Positions 36,170 to 47,905 of a stretch of 64,000 bases of DNA are shown piece after piece. The stretch is taken from NCBI GenBank assembly GCA_023055355.1, contig JALJCS010000028.1, positions 4,154,418-4,218,417 of the forward strand. The letters run 5' to 3'. The notes under the pieces were generated by a model. The model worked only from the letters and a program-made list of their open reading frames with translations. It ran no database searches and was not told the DNA's origin. This stretch comes from Agelaius tricolor (lineage: Eukaryota; Chordata; Aves; Passeriformes; Icteridae). Every line of letters starts with the position of its first letter. Position 1 is the stretch's first letter. A program made the position numbers and the translations under genes.

Positions 36170-36555
36170 TGTCACAGGCATCTTTTATGGAAAATCCTTT
36201 CCTTAGGATTTGTCCTCCTGAGAAGCTGAGAGGCCTCAGGAACAAAATGTACCCAATGGTTATCTGCTGCTGTGGAATGCAACAGGTGCATCTGGGATTG
36301 GTCTCAGGTGGTTGTTTCTAATTAATGGTCAATCACAGCCCAGCTGGCTTGGACAGAGAGTCCGAGCCACAAGCCTTTGTTATCATTCCTTCTTTTTCTA
36401 TTCTTAGCCAGCCTTGTGATGAAATCCTTTCTCCTATTTTTTTAGTATAGTTTTAATACAATATATGTCATAAAATAATAAACCAAGCCTTCTGTAACAT
36501 GGAGTCAGATCCTCGTCTCTTCCCTCATCCTCAGACCCCTGTGAACACGGTCACA
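36170..36555 (+). mobile_element. Solo LTR, family B copy 7, intact with perfect TSD
   Basis: It starts TGTCACAGGCATC and ends GAACACGGTCACA, 386 bp. Perfect 6-bp TSDs GTGGAG are at 36164-36169 and 36556-36561. AATAAA is at 36477-36482. This is a good reference copy for the family and supports ERVK-like integration. Confidence 0.95.
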
Positions 36556-38259
36556 GTGGAGCTTTATGCATAGTGAGTGGAATGAAAATAAAAAGTGAGA
36601 GAAAGTGAGGTTCTGTTGTTGTTGTTGCTGGAGCTGGTGTGGTTGCAGAGGGTGATACCAAGAACTAATGCAAAGAACCACACAGCAGAGGAAACTTGCC
36701 CTGCACAATCTTTATTATCTGTGGTACACAACTCTCTGAGCATGGTCTACTGGCCCAATATTTGCTAACCAACTGCATGTCAGCAGATGTCTGGGTAGCA
36801 TTTTGGTAATATTTGGGATGGTACTGACTCAATGGTGGCCGGTGCAGGAGTTTCAGCAATGACACAGCCTGTAAAAATGAAAATTATACAGAAAGGTTTT
36901 AAAGCTTGATTTGTAACACACATGGCACATTTCTGAGGGGGAGAGGTTAGGTTTTTCCCCTCAGATGAGGGTGCCTAGTGCTTTAAAGAAAATACTGAGC
37001 ATTTTCCAGGACTTATTTCTGTATGTGGGTGAGGGGTGTCCTGATGCTCAGACCAGCTCAACAAAGGTCCCAGTTCTGTCGTAGCATCTGACTCTATTTG
37101 AACAGATACTATGATTTGATATTTTTGATACTTAGATTTGTTGTGACATAAAATCCTATTGATGATTCTGAGAGACATTTGTCAAGATAATAAAGAATAA
37201 AAGTGGAAGAGCATTCATATGCAATTACATTAGATGCTTTTAGTAACAAAAGAATAAATTTTGCATGCCAGTGAAGCTACACAGAGATCAATTTGACCTA
37301 CAGCTATATTTTTTTTGTCAGTTCCCTGTATATTTTTCTTTTCCAAGTCTATTTTTCTGCTCACTATTTGCAAAGAGACATTGACCATGACATAGAATAA
37401 GCATGGTAGTTTTACAAGTAGCCTGAAATGGCCTGTTTATCCTTTAATTTCAAAAGCACACCAGACAGATCTATCTCATCCTCCTGTAATTCCCTCCTTT
37501 TCTTGTTTTTTTTCCCCTCTTGAAAATTGTGATAGCAAAATTGAATGGCAGCTGAGATATTTTTGGCCAAATTGTAGCCCAGCAGCAAGCTTTCTGTGCA
37601 AAGACATGAAAAAGAAAACCTCAGATGGAAGGAAATCGGGAGCTAAGATGGAAGTTCTGATATGACCTTAACTCGAGTGTCATCCGCAGCAATGCTTTAA
37701 TTTATTCAATCAATTGCAGGGCCCTTAGGCTGGGAAAGGATAACTCTGGGATATTAAATCTGTCCCTCTCTCCAATCTGTCACTGGTGTGTCAGAATACA
37801 TTGATTCCTCTAGTCCTGCTTTTATTAACTGTCTCCCCAAGGTGGCCTCTCAGTCCATCACACACTAACCTGCAATTGCTTGCTGAGTGCAAGATCCCTG
37901 GAAAACCTCTGGATTCTCTGCTGACCCCCCATTTTATCACTGTCAGTGCAGTGTAATCACCTGCTATTACTGAATGTTCTTCACCCCCACATAGCTGGGC
38001 ATTGCCATGGAAGACTAGGCTGGAATCCTGTTCTGTCTTCTTGCCCTGTCACAGCCTGTGTGCATCACAAAAGATGAACTATGGAATATTAATCCCAATA
38101 TTTCCAGGTGGGATGTGCCTGGCCTTGTCTGGTCCTTGCTGCTGGGCCAAAGGCAGCAGCTGTGGTTTCACCCCAGAGACACCTTTGGCCAGCTGGAGGC
38201 TGCAGCTGGCCCTCACAACAAATCCAGGCAGAGCAGAAACTCAGTTTACCTCTGGTGGA
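36556..38259. other. Unique non-coding sequence, 1.7 kb
   Basis: No gene recognised. The stretch at 37540-37740 has few CpGs and mixed AT-rich motifs, including TTTAATTTATTCAATCAATT. It might be a conserved element, untested. Confidence 0.5.
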
Positions 38260-38665
38260 AAAGGTTCAGGAGATGGTGAAGAGAAAAAGGAGAGGATTCT
38301 GCTGTAGAGTTTTAATGCAGAGTTTATTCCAGGCTGACAGACCTCTGAATCTTGTACCAGCTCCCAACAGAATCCAGACCCCATGGTCCCATCTCCTTTT
38401 AAACCCAGGGACAGGGGAGGGGAAGGGACAGGTGAGGACCAACCAGGTGTGAGGAGGGGAAGGCTCAGGGAATACAGACACTGGGACAGGCCAATGAGCC
38501 CGGACCTGAGGGGCACCTTTGGAACTTCTGCCAACCACACCATGACCCTGCTGGAATGTTAAGATTGATGGGCAGCTCTCAGCAGGAGGGCAAAGGGGAA
38601 AGGAGAGGTTGGCACACCTGGGGGCTTGGGATAGGTGAAACAGGAAATGGCATCACCCTGCAACA
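38260..38665 (-). mobile_element. LTR, family J, minus strand
   Basis: On the minus strand it begins TGTTGCAGGGTGATGCC. It has a TATA-like TTTAAAAGG about 260 bp in and AATAAA (plus 38323-38328) about 75 bp further, the promoter-to-poly(A) spacing expected of an LTR. The 3' end is not clearly delimited, and there is no TSD or second copy in the window. Confidence 0.6.
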
Positions 38666-38695
38666 ATGCACCATGCTATTGCATTTGTTGGGAAC

Positions 38696-39164
38696 TGCCC
38701 CGACAAAGGCAGGGATGATGAATTTGATTTTATGATTTTAGAGGGTTAATTTATTACTCTATAATACTATATTATATAGTAATAATATAATATAACATAA
38801 CATAACATAACATAATATAATATAATATAATATAATATAATATAATATAATATAATATAATACTATACTAGACTATACTAAAGAATGCAGAAAGAATACT
38901 TAATGCTAAAAAGATAATAATGAAAACTTGGGATTCTCTCCAGGATCTCGAGACAGCTCGGCTCTAATTGGCCAAGGGTCAAAACAACTCACAGCAGAAA
39001 CCAATGAAGCAATCACCTTTGAGTGAACAATTTCTAAATACATTTTACATGTAAGCACAACACAAGAAAAACAAATAAAACAAGAATTGTTTTCCTTTTC
39101 TCTGAAGCTTCTCAGAGAAAAATCCTGAGTAGAAAGAATTTTTTCGGAAAATGTGTATACAACA
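38696..39164 (-). mobile_element. Solo LTR, family C copy 4, minus strand, AT-expanded
   Basis: Plus reading starts TGCCCCGACAAAGGCAGG, as in the copy at 49497, and ends near ATACAACA at 39164. Family landmarks are present but diverged. It is longer than its relatives because of a pentanucleotide expansion at 38785-38862. No TSD is seen. Confidence 0.82.
38785..38862. repeat. (CATAA)n/(TATAA)n array inside LTR C4
   Basis: A run of CATAA units changes into a longer run of TATAA units, about 78 bp. It lies in the segment that is AT-rich in all family members and expanded here. Confidence 0.92.
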
Positions 39165-41308
39165 CCATACCTGTGCTGGAAATCCTGTGGCATGGTAAAG
39201 GGTGGCCTGAAGGATGCAGGTCCTCCCAGACCCCTGCTGATGATTGGTTTAACTGCTCTTGCCATTCCTGGCATTTCCATTTCCAGCTGGGACAATCTCT
39301 GTCAGGCGAGTGGTTGCCCAGAGCAGAAGGAGGTTTTAGAGCTGGTCCCTGTGCAAACAGCTTGGAGCTGAAGGGCTGGCATTTCCCAGCTGGACTGAAG
39401 TGTCAAAGCACCTAAAGCCTGGCCTGACTCTCTCTAAAATAATTCTTAACAGCATTATGAAAAGGGCTAAACTCAACCCTCTTATAGTATTGGATTCAAG
39501 TCCTTTTTAAAGGCTAAGGTTCCTTGTAAGTATTCTGTGGACCCAAAGTTGTTGGTGTCAGCAGTTCTGTGGGTGTCTGCCTTGGTGGCCAAAGCTGGTA
39601 CACATTTATGGCTCTGCACAGCTTTGCTTCAGTGATTACTGACCCCAGTAGCAGAGTGGAGCACACAGATATGAACCTTAAAGCTGGGAGCACCATTTTG
39701 ATCACCCACTCTGGCCTTCTGCCTTACCCAAGGTCAAGACTCTAAGCCAGGCCTTTCTCCTCAGTTTGGACTGATTTATTAATTTTGGTTTTAGAAACCG
39801 TTAAGACTGGAAAATCTGTGTCTTTTGTAAAAGTTGAAATTAATCTGATTATCAGAGAAGTAAATTGCCCAGGAGCTCAGCAGGGTGTGGGAGCTCCATG
39901 CCTTGCACACCCCTGGTCAGAGCATGAGTGAGAGGCTGAGAAAATCCTGCCTGCAATCCATTGCCACAATCCTTCATCTGGCTCTCATACCTTGTGAGAT
40001 TTGGAGAGAGGTTGTTTAAGGTTGCCATTCCCTCCCATCTGCAGCATACATATCCTCTTGCAGCTTTGAAAATGTCAGCCTTTTGGCTATACCCTGATAA
40101 AATTATCTGCAGTCCCAGAGTGCTTTAAAGACTTTCCCAGTACTTTAAACACTGCAAAGCTGGGCACTGGAAGTGGCTGGCTTTGAAAACCAATGAATTT
40201 TTACCTTTACTGAGAAGCTTCTGTTGTAAAGGGAGGTACATTTCCCCTCTGTAGTCTGAGTAATTGAGACACCTCTCTTTCCTGATTTATTTGCCCATAA
40301 AATTCCAGGTGGTTTTGGCACTGCTTCTTTCCCTTGTAACATGAGCAAATATTGAGCAGCAAGTCCTCACCTTAATTTCATTAATTATCTGCTAGGGCTG
40401 GAAGCCTCTGAAATAATGTCTGGTTTTAATAGAGAAATCAAAAGCAAAAATAAGCTTACAGTCCCTCCACTCCTTTCAAAGCTCTTTTTCTCCTTTTTAT
40501 TTGAATCTGATTTTAATTCACCTCCCAAAGACTTTCAGGCTTCTTTGTTCTCATCTGAGATGGAGAAGAATAGGTAATTGTGTTTCATTACCATGGGCAA
40601 TACATTCGCAGTAAGTTTGTCACTCCCACAAATAAATAAGGAAATAAAGTCCCTAATTAATCCAAGTGATTTTTCTTTTTAGTGCCTGCATGCATAGTTA
40701 CTGTCTCAGGATAGAAAGGAAGAAGCCATCTTGCTGTCCTGTAGATATCCCAGCAGGAATAATATAGAGCACAGAAAGGAAGTGGAGAAGAAACAGCTGA
40801 CAAAAGTCTTCTGAAATGATCCTGTTCAGGATGCAGACTGCCATTAGCTGAAGTTCTGGCCAGGGACCCTAAAGCAGCTGAGAAATCAAGATTTCTTTTT
40901 TCCTAGAGAGGTCTCTACTGCCTGGGTTTCTTCTGAAGCTGAATCTCACTTTGATAATCTGGGCTAGCCCTGATGTGTTCTGCTACCCCTTACTTCCCTC
41001 CTGCTGCTGCAGCAGCATAGGGGTCGAGAAGAAATTGTCAAAATAAAAAGGCTCCCAGTTGTTTCATTAAAAATTAAGTATTTGTGGCCTGGAGGAAGGT
41101 GCTGAGTGTCTGGATCTTTTCTAGCTTGCTGACAGAAACACCCACATCAACAACTAACAGGCACAGGGGTGAGCTGAGGTTTCTGCTGCTTTATTCCCCA
41201 GGCTGAAGAGCAGTGTAAATACAGTGCCTGTATTTGCAGGCATCTTTTGGGTAGGTGTATGAGGCTGTTCAAGGCTCTGCCAGGTTTCCAGGTATGGAAG
41301 TTGGTGGC
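39165..41308. other. Unique non-coding sequence, 2.1 kb
   Basis: No gene or LTR recognised. AT-rich 40360-40700 contains TTAATTTCATTAATTATC and might be regulatory, untested. Confidence 0.5.
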
Positions 41309-42054
41309 TGTCCTGGATTGCCAAGCAAATTGTGTTCTATTTGCCATCTGGATGGTAGTTATCTTCTGTTCATTGGGCAGTTTTTTCTTTATCTCTTCCA
41401 CACCCAATCGTCCCTCTGGGAGACACCTGCTGATAACAGCTATTGAATATCACTGCATGACTGATAGGACATCTGCTGATAACAGCTATGGAATGTCCCT
41501 GCATGGCTGATAAGAACTACAGCATCCCATTGGGAGATGTGAGCCCAGAGGGAGGAGCCAAGCATTCCTAGCTGGATATAATCTGGAGATTCTGGAACAC
41601 CAGCCAAGCATTCCTACCTGGATATAATCTGGAGATTCTGGAACACCAGCACAGCTTCTGCACTGGATTGCCCAGAGGAACAGCAGCTGCCTCTTGCCCT
41701 GGATCTTCAGAGGCAGAGACTGCACCTTTCTCCAGGATCCCTGCTCCAGCAGAACCAGCCCTGGCACTGCAGGAGGGCTGAGCCACAATTCCAATGGTTC
41801 TGCTGTCCACAGCCTGACCCACAGGGTGTCAGGCTGGGTTCTGACTCTGTCAGTGTTGGTTTAGTTCACTGCATTGTTTATTTTATCCTTTTATTTTCTT
41901 CCCTAGTAAAGAACTGTTATTTCCTGCTCCCATATTTTTTGCCTGAGAGCTCCTTAATTTAAAATTTATAGCAATTCGGAGGGGGTTTACATTTTCCATT
42001 TCAAGGGAGGCTCCTGCCTTCCTTAGCACACACCTGTCTTTCCAAACCAAGAGA
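41309..42054 (+). mobile_element. Solo LTR, family A copy 5, with perfect TSD
   Basis: It starts TGTCCTGGATTGCCAAGC and ends CCAAACCAAGAGA, 746 bp. The last dinucleotide is GA in place of CA. Perfect 5-bp TSDs GTGGC are at 41304-41308 and 42055-42059. It has two 46-bp units (41557, 41603) and an extra internal duplication of the CTGCTGATAACAGCTAT region near 41427-41490. Confidence 0.95.
41557..41648 (+). repeat. 46-bp tandem repeat, 2 copies, inside LTR A5
   Basis: Units begin GCCAAGCATTCC at 41557 and 41603. Confidence 0.9.
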
Positions 42055-43810
42055 GTGGCTATCATAGAAAATCAATTTCTTGCACATAAAATATCACTAT
42101 GAACAGGAAACACATTTCTCACCTAGTCACTTTTTCTTCTGGGACAAGCTGGCTGCTCAGAAGTTCCCAGAAAATTAAATGCATCTTGCAGAGGACAGAT
42201 CAGTGTGCACGTTCATGGGGAAGAGCAGAGTGTGGGCTGTGTGCAGGTGTAAGGGGCTGACAGCTGCTATTAAATGTTCTCCAAATCCTATTAAAGGAAG
42301 AGTTTTCTGAGAAATGCTCTGTGAGAAGAGGGATGATGGAATCAGAGAAAGCAGGAAAGTAGGTTTGATGGAGCAAATTTTGTTATTATCACTCCTCAGA
42401 GCAGTGTGTGATATTTATGAAGATGCCATAGATTGGTGTGTTAGTGAATTTTAAGTGGGAAGAATCACTTTTGTAGTAAATATTTTAAGACAAGATTTCA
42501 GACAATGTGAACATGAAGAGCACAACCATTTGCAGAGCATTTGTAACCAGTGAAATATTCAGAGGAAGGAAAGTTGGTCAGGATGGTAATCCCAGAACTG
42601 GAAGCACTCAATTTAACATGCCATGGAAAAATCTCTTAGAAGACCTCCAGAATAGTTAGGTGCTGTCTCTCATCTTCATTCCTAAATATATTTGTTGGCT
42701 TGAGTTTTTGATATAAATTTCATTTCCCATACATTTAAAAGGGGGTATTAGCAGAGAGCCTTTGGAGACTAAATCTATCAGGCATCCACCAAACATCCTG
42801 ATAGGAAGGGCTGACAGCACTGGGTGCAGAAAGAGGTGAGGAGGTAGTATTAACTAGGTGGGAAGATAAATAGAGACAAGCAGCCAGGCTAACAAATGAC
42901 TCTGTGCTGCCTGCTTTGCTTCTATAGCTTATCTGAGACTCACTGTGCCAAGTCATTTCTTGATTTTTGCTCTCTTTGGGAAATGAGCCTGTGGTTTGTA
43001 ACCAAGACACCATCATACTGACATTTAAAGGCAGCCATGAAACTGAGAATTTGCCTGTTTGTGCTTCCTTCCAAACTTGGCAACTCTTCTCAAGAGGAGA
43101 ATTGCAGCAAATGTTGCAATCAACTAACAGTAGCAGAGATTTCTGAAGAAGTTCATTGCAGAGGGGAGCAGCACACCTCAGCTGGAAAAATAAAGGCTAA
43201 TATCTTTTTGTAAGCCCCAAATTGAATTCCTAGTTAGGTCATCTTTGTGTCTCCTAATCATGTGTGACATTAAACACTTATTCAATGAAACTCTATTCTT
43301 TGCACTAATTATTAAGCATGAAAAATTGATATCGAGCGAGGCCATTGAGCCAACACAGTTCAATAACTAGCAGGGAGGAGAGATTATTTCAATAAAATAA
43401 GTTTGCTTGAGCCAGATGGAGTTCCCAGGGTGCACTGAGACAATATGACACATGAAATTGTCCTCTGACTTGTGTGACAGCTCTAACTGTGCTATTTAAA
43501 AGCCCTCAATAAGCTGGAGTGAGGTGATGGACAAGAAAGGACACAATGAGGGGGACTTGAGGATGTTTTAGACATCCTAAAATGTAAATAAATGGTGAAT
43601 ATAAAAGGTGGCAAGGCATGGGTGGGAGTCTTGGAGTACCTCAATGACTGAGATCAAAGAAAATTGCTTATTCTTGCAGGATTCCCAGGCAGATGTTATG
43701 TGACCTGCCCCTGCCCAGTGGGACAGGCTTGTCCCCACAGTGAATTTCTAGCTGAAAGACCTGTGCAGCCCATCTCACTGTTTAAGAAGAAAATGCTTTG
43801 TGTTTGCTGG
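42055..43810. other. Unique non-coding sequence, 1.75 kb
   Basis: No gene or repeat recognised. Confidence 0.55.
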
Positions 43811-44004
43811 AAAAAAAAATCCCCAAATTAAGCAATTTTCCCTTCTTCTCCTCTTTTTCTCTCCTCTTAGATTTGCTTCTTTCCCTTTCAGTTCTTCATC
43901 ACATTAAAAAAAAATATCCCCAAATTAAGCAGTTTCCCTCTCTTCTCCTCCTTTCTCTCCTCTTAGATTTGCTTCTTTCCCTTTCATTTCTTCATCTCGT
44001 TCCA
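43811..44004 (+). repeat. 97-bp tandem duplication, 2 copies
   Basis: TCCCCAAATTAAGCA at 43820 recurs at 43917. The copies continue through a pyrimidine-rich segment to CCCTTTCA and TTCTTCATC. A 131-residue open frame across it is a by-product of the repeat. Confidence 0.9.
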
Positions 44005-45224
44005 TATGCTCTGTCTTTCACCCTGTCCATGACTAACCTGACCCTGAGAGGTCCAGTTGGGAACAAGAACTTCTTGGATCCAGCTCCTCTGTGTCCTTAC
44101 TTTTTCCTCTACACTTCATGGAGCCCATGCTTGTGCTCTCTGTCCTGGGATGCAGCTAACAGCATCGTTGTGGAAGGAAATGCCATCCCATAACAGGTTG
44201 GGTGGTGTATGACATCCAATTATCCAAACAGAATATAATGTAATTTCACCCATGGGCAGTGCTGAAAGGAATGAATTTCCTCTGAGTGTGATGTATGAGG
44301 CTGCCTCTGCTATCTCTGTTTGCTGAGCCTCTTGCCTCATTCCCAGCTCCCCAGCAAATCTCTAAAGCTCGGAAAACACTGGAGCACAGCACGTTTCACA
44401 GCTGAGGAACCAAGATAAACCAGAGACACAGAGGCTTGTTGTTTAAACCCCAGAACAAACAGAGGGAAATTAATGGGTCTATCTATATCCCTCCCTTTCA
44501 CTCTCCTGTTTGTGTTTTCCTTTGTTGTTTTCTCTTCTCTTTCCGTTTTCCTTTGTTCTCTTCTTTCTTTGTTTTGTATTAGGGCAAACATGATTCATGG
44601 CACAAGGGCATTCAGGCTTTGAAGCTTTGCTTTACATCAGGGGAATGGCTAAGGGCAAGGGGATTTAGCAACTTGTGTTTGACCTGTTTTTCCCCAGGGA
44701 TGAGGTGCTGGTCAGGAAGGAGAACAGAGCAGTGCCAAAGATGGGTCAGTTGAATCTCAAAGGGAAGGGCCAGTAAAGGTTCTGGGCTTGTTCCAATCTT
44801 ACATCTCACAGGTTATTAATAAATTATTAACTTCATAACTACCCTCCAGTGAGAAAGTCTGTAGCATTCCTGACGAGCTCTGCTTTGGAGCAAATGTTCA
44901 AAGGTATGGAGGTATCTGTAGAAAGAGAAACACATCCAGCAAGAAGTTCAAAGCACCCAAGCAGTTTGGGTGTTTGACTGTGAACAGGAATCGTCACTGA
45001 GCCCTTTGGATGCTTTTGGGGTCTTCCTGCCTGAGTGCCTGCATCCTTAGGGGCCAACAGCCCCCAGTAACTCTGGCATGTGTTTTAGGTCTGGTAGGTG
45101 AATGCAGGAGCCTGTTGTGCTGCCTGAGTGCTTGTACCACACATCTGCCAGCACTGAGCACCACATTATTGCTCCCAAGTCAAAAACACAGAGTGTACAT
45201 TCGCTCAGGCAGCTTTGGGAGGGT
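44005..45224. other. Unique non-coding sequence, 1.2 kb
   Basis: No gene or repeat recognised. Confidence 0.55.
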
Positions 45225-45879
45225 TGTCCTGGATTGCCAAGCAAATTGTATTCTATTTGCCATCTGGATGGCACTTGTCTTCTGTTAGTTGGGCAGTTTT
45301 CCTTATCTCTTCCACACCCACTCCTCCCTCCAGGGAGACCTCTGCTGATAACAGCTATGAAATGTCCCTGCATGGCTGATAAGAATTACAGCATCCCATT
45401 GGGAGATGTGAGCCCAGAGGGAGGAGCCAAGCATTCCTACCTGGATATAATCTGGAGATTCTGGAACACCAGCACAGCTTCTGCACTGGATTGCCCAGAG
45501 GAACAGCAGCTGCCTCTTGCCCTGGATCTTCAGAGGCAGAGACTGCACCTTTCTCCAGGATCCCTGCTCCAGCAGAACCAGCCCTGGCACTGCAGGAGGG
45601 CTGAGCCACAATTCCAATGGGACTGTGCCAACAGCCTGACCCACAGGGTGTCAGGCTGGGCTCTGACTCTGTCAGTGTTGTTTTGTTTTACTGCATTGTT
45701 TATTTTATCCTTTTATTTTCTTCCCTATTAAAGAACTGTTATTTCCTGCTGCCATATTTTTTGTTGCCTGAGAGCCCCTTAATTTAAAATTTATAGCAAT
45801 TCAGAGGGGGTTTACATTTTCCATTTCAAGGGAGGCTCCTGCCTTCCTTAGCACACACCTGTCTTTCCAAACCAAGACA
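45225..45879 (+). mobile_element. Solo LTR, family A copy 6, with perfect TSD
   Basis: It starts TGTCCTGGATTGCC and ends CCAAACCAAGACA, 655 bp. Perfect 5-bp TSDs AGGGT are at 45220-45224 and 45880-45884. It has one 46-bp unit and ATTAAA at 45727-45732. Intact termini and TSD make it the best single-unit reference copy. Confidence 0.96.
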
Positions 45880-46009
45880 AGGGTGAACAGAGTTCTGGAT
45901 GTTATTAATGGTACCCTGGCACTTTAAACTTCCCTCTTAGCAGAGAATGGTCCAGATGTGATCATGTGATCTGCATCATGATCAGCAGATCATGCCATGC
46001 CATTGTAAC

Positions 46010-46345
46010 AGGCCCTCAGCCAGGTAATAATTAGTATTGGCTATCATTCACAGAAGGTTGATTAATATATTTATTATATTATTATTAAGAAACCCATTGT
46101 TTTTATAGATAGTTTTGATACAGATGGACTTGATTGGTCCTTTGATTAAAACCCATCACCATCGGTCAATTAAGAAACCACCCTTTGGTAAAGAAATTTC
46201 CATAACACATTCCACATGTTCACAATACCAGATGCAGCAAGTTTAGATAAGAATTGCTTCTCATTCTTTTCTCTGCTTTTCTCACAGACTTTTCCCAGAA
46301 GGCCTGGGAAAGTTGTCTGTTGTTCTCTGTGTCCAGAGAGCTGCT
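46010..46345 (-). mobile_element. Probable divergent LTR related to family C, minus strand
   Basis: The sequence follows the C minus-strand order: an AGAAGGTTGATTAATAT-type block, an AT-rich segment, a GGTCCTTTGATT/AAACCCATC region, CACATTCCACATGT, then AGAATTGCTTCTC and TTTTCTCTG. Similarity is weaker than among other copies and the ends are not defined. Confidence 0.5.
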
Positions 46346-47512
46346 GCCAATGTGCCATAATTAATGAATCAAAGGCATGAGAAAAGGAAAACAGGAGGAA
46401 AGGAGAGAGGAGTTGGTGTGAAGAAGCATATTGGGTATTTGGCTGATTCCTGGCCTCAACTCTGTTTCCCCTTGGCAGCTGGGTGCTCCCCAGGGATTTC
46501 TGTGGGATTCCCCAGGCCAAAGGCCAAGCTCTAACACAGCTTTTGATCTCCCTTATGAAATGCCTTTTTGCAGAGTGGAATTAATGGAATAAGGGTTCAT
46601 TGTGTTCATTTTGAGGCCTCATGCTCTAAGGATAAGCTTTGGGACTTTGTGAGCTGAAGGTGGCATTGTGCCTGTCACTGCTGAATTAGAACCACTCCAG
46701 TCCAAGCAGAGGAGCTGGACTGAATGTGCACTGGGGTGTCTGAGATGAGCTGTGGGAGTACCAGGATGTGACAGGGTGATGGTTTGTCTAGTCCAGGATG
46801 GTTCCACCAGAAGAGGACAAGGATATGTTCTTCAATGGCAAACAAACTGTGTACACTGTGCTGCATTCATCATAGGGAGACCTGGAAGTAGAGTGCTGAG
46901 GACTGTTTGCAGAGCACTCTCAGTGTGAAATTGCTTTGACTAATGCCTGTGTCTCCTCTCAGGCATTCCCTTGACTGACATTGTCTCTGTGCATGCCACT
47001 CACTGGCTGATAAAGAGGCACAGATACATCTCTGCCCTGCAGCAGGTCATTGGTAGGGTTATTTAATTTCTAAGGTTTGGAAGGAGGTGAGAGTCTTCTC
47101 TTTGCAATACTGGTGAGAGATTTAAGAAAGTTCTGGGTACTCCTTTCACTCCTGCACAGCCTATCTTGCACAGGCAGGAAACATGAAAGGAAAAGCTGCG
47201 TTAACCCTTCTGGGCTCGACTGTGATGAGCCTTTAATTGTAGGATCCCACAGAACTTCTTGCATCATGTAATACAACAAACAGCATGTCTTCAAACTCCA
47301 GCAGTATTCTCATGAGTTACTGCCTTCATATTTATTTAAAAGAACTGTCTGTGAAGCTTGTTTAAAAATCATCCAGTGGAAAATGACAGCAAATATGCTG
47401 AAAACAATTGTGCAGATCCCAAAGGTCTAAATTTAAGTGAAACCCCTTTCCTATAGGTAAAGCATAGAGAGGATTCAGGAGAGCCAGGTTTGCCAGCCCT
47501 TTAGATGTTTCC
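46346..47512. other. Unique non-coding sequence, 1.2 kb
   Basis: No gene or repeat recognised. Confidence 0.55.
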
Positions 47513-47905
47513 TGTCACATTCACATTCTCTGGAAAAATCCCTTTGCCCAGGATTTTTCTCCTGGGAAGCTGAGAAGCCTCAGAGAAAAGGAAAACAATT
47601 CTTATCTCATTTGCTTCTCTTGTGTTTTGCTCACATGTGGAATGTGTTTGGAGATTTTTTACCCACAGGTGATTGTTCCATTGGATTCTGCTGTGAGTTG
47701 TTTTGACTCTTTGGCCAATTGGTGCCAAACTGTGTTCGGACTCTGGAAAGAGTCACCAGTTTTCATTAATGTCTTTTAAGCATTGTGCAAGTATCCTTTC
47801 TGTATTTAGTTTAGTTTAGTATCCTTTAATATAATATAGTATAATAAAATAATAAATTAGCCTTCTGAGAACATGAAGTCAGATTCATCATTCCTTCCTG
47901 CCACA
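47513..47905 (+). mobile_element. Solo LTR, family C copy 5
   Basis: It starts TGTCACATTCACATTC and ends TTCCTTCCTGCCACA, about 393 bp, with all family landmarks. TSDs are not evident. It is close to C1 and the 49497 copy. Confidence 0.87.

Noticed and set aside
45102..45731. 209-residue frame through LTR A6, and similar frames in other A copies
   Set aside because: These are readings through LTR sequence, recurring in every family copy, and do not encode a known retroviral protein.
41309..45879. A5 and A6 as a 4.6-kb provirus
   Set aside because: Each has its own perfect TSD (GTGGC versus AGGGT), and the interval lacks gag/pol/env-like frames.
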